Assembly: GCF_004000885.1 (NCBI RefSeq)
Contig: NZ_BIMC01000025.1
Location: 17,751-81,750 of the forward strand
Direction: 5' to 3'
Length of the DNA stretch: 64,000 nucleotides
Source: Paenibacillus glucanolyticus NBRC 15330
GTDB lineage: Bacteria; Bacillota; Bacilli; Paenibacillales; Paenibacillaceae
This document shows positions 59,170 through 64,000 of the stretch, piece by piece (the first letter of the stretch is position 1; each line of letters starts with the position of its first letter). Below the pieces are notes generated by a model. It saw only the letters and a list, made by a program, of their open reading frames with translations. It made no database searches and was not told where the DNA came from. A program made the translations under genes and the position numbers.

Positions 59170-60111
59170 CTAATCAACGACCGGAACCGCCTTGGCACGG
59201 TAATGTTCCACTTCCTGTGTCAGCTTGTCCTTGTTGCTCTCAAGCACATCGGACCAGGCTTTCAGTTTTTTGAGAAGGGCGCTTTTGGATACCGCGTCAC
59301 TGTTCTTCAGGGCTTTATCGAAGGCTTGCCGCACTTCCGGATCCAGGAGGTTGTCTTCGTATCTAATAAGCGGTGTATTGTTATATCCATAAAACAGGCT
59401 TAGTTCGGTAAACCGAAGCTTCAGCTTCATGTCAGCAGCCCGGTTGGATTTGGGATAAGCCGTGAGAAAGGCTTCCAGTGAAAGTCCCCGGTCGATCACT
59501 TCGGACCAAGAGATAACCAATGCCGCATCACTGACTGCAGGCTTCTCGGATTCTACGACCATAATATCGATGTATGCCTGAACATCCTTGTTGATGTAGG
59601 GTTTGTAAGGCTCCAGCGTTTTATAATCTATAATCGGGAATATCACGCCTTCGGTTGTGTACAGTCGGTAGCCGCTGTCGCGCAGGTTGATCAGCACCTT
59701 CCGCAGCGTTTCGTCTTTGGTTTTGCTGATGGTGGTGTTAATCGGCTCCCCGTACTTGTAGAGATTCATCAGCTTATCCTGAATGCCGATTGTATAGACT
59801 TTATCGGTTTTTGCAGGGAGCGCATCGTTCATTGCGTTCTCCAGCTTGAGAACCAGCATGGTGGCCTGATACTTGGTCACACTTCCGATATGCTTGGTGA
59901 TATAAGACTTGGCGTAAGCCACGTCTGAATCCTTCAGCAGTTTATTGGCTTTGTTGTACACCGCATTGCCGAAGGCCGTGGGTTTACTTGAAGCTGCGCT
60001 GGAATCAGCTAGAGGTTCAGAAGCGGGTGCTGCGCTTGCGATGACACCGGTCTGGATGGACAGAATAAGTGCAAGGATGGCAGCAATCGCGGATTTTTTG
60101 GATTTTGACAT
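59170..60111 (-). CDS. Secreted hypothetical protein
   Basis: A 313-residue exported protein. The Sec signal peptide MSKSKKSAIAAILALILSIQTGVIASAAP is followed by a Ser/Ala/Pro linker. The largely helical mature region is rich in Lys, Leu and Tyr, with no Cys and no membrane segment after the signal. It contains AYAKSYITKHIGSVTKYQATMLVLKLENAM and KTDKVYTIGIQDKLMNLYKYGEPI. I do not recognise a named domain. ATG 60111 follows GGGAGGAA; the longer frame from 60135 lacks a site. It is monocistronic. Confidence 0.75.
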   Translation of the reverse strand: MSKSKKSAIAAILALILSIQTGVIASAAPASEPLADSSAASSKPTAFGNAVYNKANKLLKDSDVAYAKSYITKHIGSVTKYQATMLVLKLENAMNDALPAKTDKVYTIGIQDKLMNLYKYGEPINTTISKTKDETLRKVLINLRDSGYRLYTTEGVIFPIIDYKTLEPYKPYINKDVQAYIDIMVVESEKPAVSDAALVISWSEVIDRGLSLEAFLTAYPKSNRAADMKLKLRFTELSLFYGYNNTPLIRYEDNLLDPEVRQAFDKALKNSDAVSKSALLKKLKAWSDVLESNKDKLTQEVEHYRAKAVPVVD

Positions 60112-60237
60112 ATATATTCCTCCCTTACCACACATTACCCTTATCCTATCATCTTCTTCAGAGCCGTAGTTTACAATGTACTAAAAAATATTAAAGATTT
60201 TGTTATGCTTCCGTATCGAATTCATGACGAGTTTGTA

Positions 60238-60903
60238 TCATTTGCTCGAAAAAAGAAATTTTGTCCCTGCGATCCCGACCAGGAACAGCACGAGACTGAT
60301 CCATGGCGCAATCGTGAGTACCGGCAGCAGCCGTCCCAGCCACACGCCAGCTATAAGAATCAACACCGTGATGGCCATATAAATCCCCATGCTGCGCACG
60401 TTGATCTTGCGCCGAGCTTCATCGGGCTGAAAGGTATCATTCTTCATCCATCTCATCAATGCGTGGATTAACACGTAAGAGCCCCCGGCAATCAGCACCA
60501 GGGTAGAAATTCGCACCTGCGTCATGCGTTCTACCGGTCCGCCTGTCCACGTTGTTATAAATCCGACCAGGGCCTGAACGAAGAAAAACCACGTTAAGGC
60601 GATCCACGGAATCATGAGATGGTATTGCAGACGGTTTAAGCCTTTCATTTTGGGCAGCTGCTCGACCAGTTCCTTGCAGTAGGATTCGGGATCGCTGCCG
60701 AATACCTCCTCGGCTGTTTTGCCTTTGGCCTGGGCATCCAGCAGATGCTGGGCGATCTCAAGCAGCAATTCCTCGCCTTTTGATTCCTGTACGGAACTGC
60801 TGCGAATATATACAACCATGTCCTGATAATAACTCAGATTGTCTGGTTTCATGGCATCCTGGAGCCTGTTGTTTTCCTTGATCATCTGTTTGGTATTCAT
60901 CAT
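60238..60903 (-). CDS. DUF1129-like membrane protein
   Basis: A 221-residue protein with a cytoplasmic, mostly helical N-terminal half (1-95, NTKQMIKENNRLQDAMKPDNLSYYQDMVVYIRSSSVQESKGEELLLEIAQHLLDAQAKGKTAEEVFG) and four membrane segments between about 98 and 216. Many Firmicutes pair this family with a PadR regulator, as here; the start overlaps the PadR stop (TAATG). Its function is unknown, and membrane stress or transport regulation is a guess. ATG 60900 is an alternative start. Confidence 0.8.
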   Translation of the reverse strand: MMNTKQMIKENNRLQDAMKPDNLSYYQDMVVYIRSSSVQESKGEELLLEIAQHLLDAQAKGKTAEEVFGSDPESYCKELVEQLPKMKGLNRLQYHLMIPWIALTWFFFVQALVGFITTWTGGPVERMTQVRISTLVLIAGGSYVLIHALMRWMKNDTFQPDEARRKINVRSMGIYMAITVLILIAGVWLGRLLPVLTIAPWISLVLFLVGIAGTKFLFSSK

Positions 60904-61238
60904 TATTGTCCTCCACGGGCTAGAATATGGTCCACGCTATCTTTAAGCGTTCCCCAATGTTCCTTGAATTGCTTAAGAATGTTTCGGCCTTTGTCGGTGA
61001 GATTGTAATATTTGCGGGGTGGCCCGCCGGCTCCGGGCGCAGGTCGGATGGTTCCTTCAATAAGCTGTTCTTTCTGCATGCGAAGGAGCAAAGGATAGAT
61101 GCTGCCTTCACTTACAAACGTAAGCCCGCTGTCTTCAAGTAATGTACCAAGCTCATATCCATACACCTCCCGATGCTCCATAAGCGAGAGAATGCAGCCT
61201 TCGAGAATGCCTTTGAGCATTTGACTGTGGGTGGTCAT
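60903..61238 (-). CDS. PadR family transcriptional regulator
   Basis: A 111-residue winged-helix regulator. MLKGILEGCILSLMEHREVYGYELGTLLEDSGLTFVSEGSIYPLLLRMQKEQLIEGTIRPAPGAGGPPRKYYNLTDKGRNILKQF is the classical PadR fold, with the wing GGPPRKYYNLT. The C-terminal dimerisation helix is short. It is co-transcribed with the DUF1129-like membrane protein and probably controls its own operon. Confidence 0.92.
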   Translation of the reverse strand: MTTHSQMLKGILEGCILSLMEHREVYGYELGTLLEDSGLTFVSEGSIYPLLLRMQKEQLIEGTIRPAPGAGGPPRKYYNLTDKGRNILKQFKEHWGTLKDSVDHILARGGQ

Positions 61239-61541
61239 GAATCCGATGATCCTCCTTTAGGTATATTGTTATGCAAGGCACTGGGTCGCACCAAGATTAT
61301 TATTCTGAATGTGAAAGACCTCAAAACCCTATGCACCCTGCATAAGGAGTGCTATCTGCCAACTACCTTGTTATGCAATATATCATATCAGCAGCATGCT
61401 TGCAATGCAAGGTAGCATGAACAATCCATGTCGTATTCATGAAGCGGGTATAATTCCGTGCCTCCTATTTCACAATAATAAGCATTCTGAATCTATAGAC
61501 GACTCCCTGCAGGTGCAGGGACAAGAAGGAGGAAATCACAG
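61239..61541. promoter_or_regulatory. PadR operon promoter region
   Basis: A 303-base gap. On the minus strand TTGCAT (61410-61405), 17 bases, then TATGAT (61387-61382) form the likely PadR promoter. TTGCATTGCAA overlaps the -35 as a palindrome, and TGCATAAGG/CCTTGTTATGCAATATATC-like inverted elements lie at about 61340-61385; both are candidate PadR operators. The GGAGG of the next plus-strand gene starts at about 61527. Confidence 0.45.
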
Positions 61542-61793
61542 ATGAGCGCTAACTTATATGATGATGAATTAAGCGGGGGAGAATCTATCCCGGCTAACGG
61601 GCAATGGGTTGTCGACGGCAGTTCGGTCGAAGAGACGGTAGGCGAGTCAGAAGATGGGTACACTTCCGGCAGCGATGAGCAGGATTCTTCGGCTTCTACC
61701 TTATGGGGGAATGAACCGAGCGAGGAAACCTGGATGAATGGTTGGAGCGGACGTGAGGAGACGCATGCCATGTTTCGTCAGAGCTATGAGTAG
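61542..61793 (+). CDS. Small acidic hypothetical protein
   Basis: An 83-residue protein, MSANLYDDELSGGESIPANGQWVV... ending THAMFRQSYE. It is very rich in Glu, Ser, Gly and Asp, with four Trp and no Cys or membrane segment; it is probably disordered and soluble. A strong AAGGAGG site supports translation. I do not recognise the family. Confidence 0.6.
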   Translation: MSANLYDDELSGGESIPANGQWVVDGSSVEETVGESEDGYTSGSDEQDSSASTLWGNEPSEETWMNGWSGREETHAMFRQSYE

Positions 61794-61938
61794 TGCGGAT
61801 TTACGTCTTCTTGCGTAGGCTTTAGTCAAGCAGGTAACGGAATCGCTGAATCCATGTGTCTGAGCTAAAGCTCCATATCCAATAGATGTAAACGGCCTCG
61901 TTCCCATTGCGTTGACAAATCCCTGATCACGATGCTAA

Positions 61939-61970
61939 GATAAGTTTAATTAATTCATATTAATCTTATC
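61939..61970. promoter_or_regulatory. 32-bp AT-rich palindrome upstream of the esterase gene
   Basis: GATAAG-TTT-AATTAAT and ATTAAT-CTTATC form an extended dyad, followed by a second AT-rich repeat at 61973-61994. It could be an operator for the gene at 62022. Confidence 0.4.
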
Positions 61971-62021
61971 GGAATTATTAATATTAATGATAAAGGCGCG
62001 TTATCGCAAGGAGGAGTCGGC

Positions 62022-62849
62022 ATGGAGCGGCAAATTACAATTCGTCATAATCAAGAGGAGCTTACAGCTACGATACATTATCCGTTAAAAGAAACGGCAG
62101 AAGGTGGCAGATGCCAGCGGGTTCCGCTCGTCGTTATCTGCCATGGCTTTGTCGGAAGCCGGATCGGCGTGGATCGGTTGTTTGTCAAGACGGCACGCGA
62201 GTTTGCCGAGGATGGATATATGGTGATCCGGTTTGATTATATCGGATGCGGTGAAAGCTCTGGGAATTATGGCAGCGAGGGCCTCGATTCGATGATTGCC
62301 CAGACGCGTTCCGTCCTGGATTATGGCCTCAGCTGTGCCGATGTCGATCCTACGCGCATCACGCTTATCGGACACAGCTTGGGCGGCGCGGTGGCCTTGC
62401 AAACCGCCGTTCGGGACCGGAGGGTGAAGAATTTGATTCTGTGGTCGGCTGTAGGTTATCCATTCAATGACATCGTCAAAATCACCGGGCGCGACGTCTA
62501 TGATACCTCCGTTAAGACAGGTTCCGCTGATTATTTGGGATACTCGTTTACACCGGTATTTTTCGATTCCTTGGCTCAAGGCCAGCCATTCCAGGAAGCG
62601 ATCAAGTTTACGGGCAATGTGCTGGTGGTACACGGTACCTCGGACGAAGTCATCCCGGTGGATTATGCTTTCCTGTATCAGAAGGTGTTCTGGATGCGTC
62701 CGGAAGGGCGCTGCGATAAGGAAATCGTGTTCCAGGCGGATCACACCTACTCTGCTGGACCACAGCGGGAGCTGCTCCTTCAGCGGACACGGGATTGGCT
62801 GAACGAACAGGAGCATATTCAGCAAGAATGGCAGAACTGGAGTATTTAA
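62022..62849 (+). CDS. Alpha/beta hydrolase (cinnamoyl/feruloyl esterase-like)
   Basis: A 275-residue serine hydrolase. The oxyanion segment is VVICHGFVGSRIGVDRLFVKTAREFAEDGYMVIRFDYIGCGESSGNYG and the nucleophile elbow GHSLGG (Ser119). The acid is Asp in VVHGTSDEVIPVDYA and the catalytic His lies in QADHTYSAGP. The N-terminal pattern resembles cinnamoyl esterases and related lipase-like hydrolases of Firmicutes. AAGGAGGAG precedes ATG 62022. The substrate is uncertain. Confidence 0.82.
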   Translation: MERQITIRHNQEELTATIHYPLKETAEGGRCQRVPLVVICHGFVGSRIGVDRLFVKTAREFAEDGYMVIRFDYIGCGESSGNYGSEGLDSMIAQTRSVLDYGLSCADVDPTRITLIGHSLGGAVALQTAVRDRRVKNLILWSAVGYPFNDIVKITGRDVYDTSVKTGSADYLGYSFTPVFFDSLAQGQPFQEAIKFTGNVLVVHGTSDEVIPVDYAFLYQKVFWMRPEGRCDKEIVFQADHTYSAGPQRELLLQRTRDWLNEQEHIQQEWQNWSI

Positions 62850-62926
62850 GGGAGTTATTTGGCATATTGGGCGGTTTAACGTTACAATAGAGTTGTCCCT
62901 TGATTTTGAAGCTGGAGGTGGCATCG

Positions 62927-63703
62927 ATGACGTTACCTGCTTTATTTATTGCCCACGGTTCGCCGATGATGGCCCTGGAGGACAACGAGTACACCCGCTT
63001 CCTGGAGCAATTGGGACGGGAGCTGCCTACACCTAGAGGCATAGCGGTATTTTCTGCTCATTGGGATGATCCGGATCAACGGCTGACTGAAGACGCCGAG
63101 CATGGCACGATGCATGATTTTTATGGATTTCCGGAGGAGATGTACCAGATCACGTATCCTGCTAAAGGAAGCGTGGAGCTGGCGGCTCAAATCCGTGAAC
63201 GGTTTTCGGCAAACAATTTGCATGCCAAAGCCGTAACCGGCCGTGGACTGGACCATGGCATATGGGTCATTCTGCGCAAAATGTATCCCGATGCGAATAT
63301 TCCTGTGGTGGCCTTGTCCGTGGACTCCAAGCGCTCGCCACGCGAACAATATTCCATCGGGACGATGCTGTCCGATCTGCGGGAGGAAGGCATACTGATT
63401 ATCGGCAGCGGCGGTTTGGTGCATAATCTGCGGATGGTGCACAAGAGTGATGAGCCGGATGCATGGGCGGCTGCGTTCGATGAATGGATCGCAGAGCAGC
63501 TGTCAGAATGGAATCTGCACAATCTGTTTGCGTACGACAAAAAAGCGCCTCACGCGAGCGACGCTGTACCCTCCTATGGACGGGAGCATTTTGTTCCTCT
63601 GTTCTATGCGATGGGGGCTGCGGATAATGGCCGCAAGGCGAAGCGATTGTTTCAATCTTACCAATATGGCAGTTTGAGTCTGAACTGCTGGTCATTCGAA
63701 TAA
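62927..63703 (+). CDS. DODA-type extradiol ring-opening dioxygenase (LigB family)
   Basis: A 258-residue class III extradiol dioxygenase-like protein. MTLPALFIAHGSPMMALEDNEYTRFL carries the first metal His (HGSP). IAVFSAHWDD supplies the second, GRGLDHGIWVILRKMYP a conserved catalytic His, and GSGGLVHNLR the further conserved segment. The family includes YgiD and plant DOPA 4,5-dioxygenase and uses zinc or iron. ATG 62927 follows GGAGGTGG. The gene stands alone after the esterase gene, 77 bases downstream. Confidence 0.88.
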   Translation: MTLPALFIAHGSPMMALEDNEYTRFLEQLGRELPTPRGIAVFSAHWDDPDQRLTEDAEHGTMHDFYGFPEEMYQITYPAKGSVELAAQIRERFSANNLHAKAVTGRGLDHGIWVILRKMYPDANIPVVALSVDSKRSPREQYSIGTMLSDLREEGILIIGSGGLVHNLRMVHKSDEPDAWAAAFDEWIAEQLSEWNLHNLFAYDKKAPHASDAVPSYGREHFVPLFYAMGAADNGRKAKRLFQSYQYGSLSLNCWSFE

Positions 63704-63888
63704 TGAGAAGCCGGGCCTGGATGACAGGCTCGGCTTTTGTTGTGTATTGGCGGGATGCTGGGCTGGGAGATGTCTATGTGTGCGAGTCGGATAGATGTCT
63801 GTGGGGAGAACCTCTCATGTTGCACCGGACGCAGCGTTACGGTAGGGCCGGGCGGGCCGTGTCGGACCGTACCGTGTCGGGCGGTATC

Positions 63889-64000
63889 GGGCTGTATCCG
63901 ACCTCAGATCCGCTATTATTGCTTTTTGCTCGCAGTTGGGTGATCTATCGGACACACGATAGGATCGGGCCGGGCTGTATCTGACCTCAGATCCGCTATT
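63889..64000. repeat. Direct repeat of 29 bp at the window end
   Basis: A 29-bp sequence at 63889-63917 (key parts GGGCTGTATCCGACC and TCAGATCCGCTATT) recurs at 63972-64000 with one change (CCGACC to CTGACC), a period of 83 bases. The second copy reaches the window edge, so the array may continue. The preceding 63840-63888 is GC-rich with local GGACCGTACCGTGTCGG-like near repeats. I see no supported gene from 63704 to the end. Confidence 0.7.

Noticed and set aside
63703..63984. 93-codon plus-strand frame at the window end
   Set aside because: It overlaps the repetitive GC-rich end region and the dioxygenase stop, and has no ribosome binding site.

Overview
The window looks like chromosomal DNA of a Paenibacillus-type Firmicute, probably close to the P. 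lautus / P. glucanolyticus branch. I infer this from moderate GC, strong AGGAGG-type ribosome binding sites, a B. subtilis-like pur operon with PurR boxes and a guanine riboswitch, YesM/YesN-type two-component systems beside family 1 sugar ABC transporters, and a cyclodextrin glucanotransferase that closely resembles the Bacillus/Paenibacillus circulans enzymes. I see no rRNA, tRNA, CRISPR array, insertion sequence or phage gene.

Layout. 1-4557: ring-cleaving dioxygenase, WYL regulator, SDR oxidoreductase, GlsB-type membrane stress protein and a frameshifted acyl-ACP thioesterase. 4621-9341: a BceRS-BceAB-type peptide-antibiotic sensing and detoxification module, with a BceR-type operator before the transporter genes. 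9432-16300: metallo-hydrolase, ECF sigma factor without an anti-sigma neighbour, a BpsA-like branched polyamine synthase, topoisomerase III and small proteins. 16750-31034: the complete de novo purine operon purE-K-B-C-S-Q-L-F-M-N-H-D, preceded by PurR boxes, a sigma-A promoter and a guanine-class riboswitch with a terminator and a visible antiterminator pairing. 31300-35242: a maltose/maltodextrin ABC transporter operon behind LacI/CcpA-type operators, then a chemoreceptor and, on the other strand, a secreted CGTase. Together these make, sense and import starch oligosaccharides. 40436-44475: serine hydrolase, tandem GNAT, PIG-L deacetylase and an MhqD-like esterase. 44622-56600: an apparent polysaccharide-utilisation locus (two permeases, lipoprotein, YesMN pair, cytoplasmic heparinase-II/III-like protein, GH88 hydrolase, DUF2264 protein) for uronic-acid-containing oligosaccharides. 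56754-64000: stalk-domain protein, threonine deaminase, secreted unknown protein, PadR/DUF1129 pair, esterase and DODA-type dioxygenase.

The most interesting non-coding signal is a roughly 120-bp element present three times (16551-16670, 20149-20269 and, on the minus strand, 37453-37573). The copies share conserved core segments, but the two helices of each copy differ in sequence while keeping their pairing. This is compensatory change of the kind expected of a structured RNA or a hairpin mobile repeat. Other non-coding structures are a terminator inside the CGTase leader, a 51-bp tandem hairpin repeat between purH and purD, a 75-bp tandem hairpin repeat after purD, and a promoter-terminator pair predicting a short transcript of about 85 nt at 43591-43675.

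All assignments come from reading the sequence and from family knowledge. No database search was possible.
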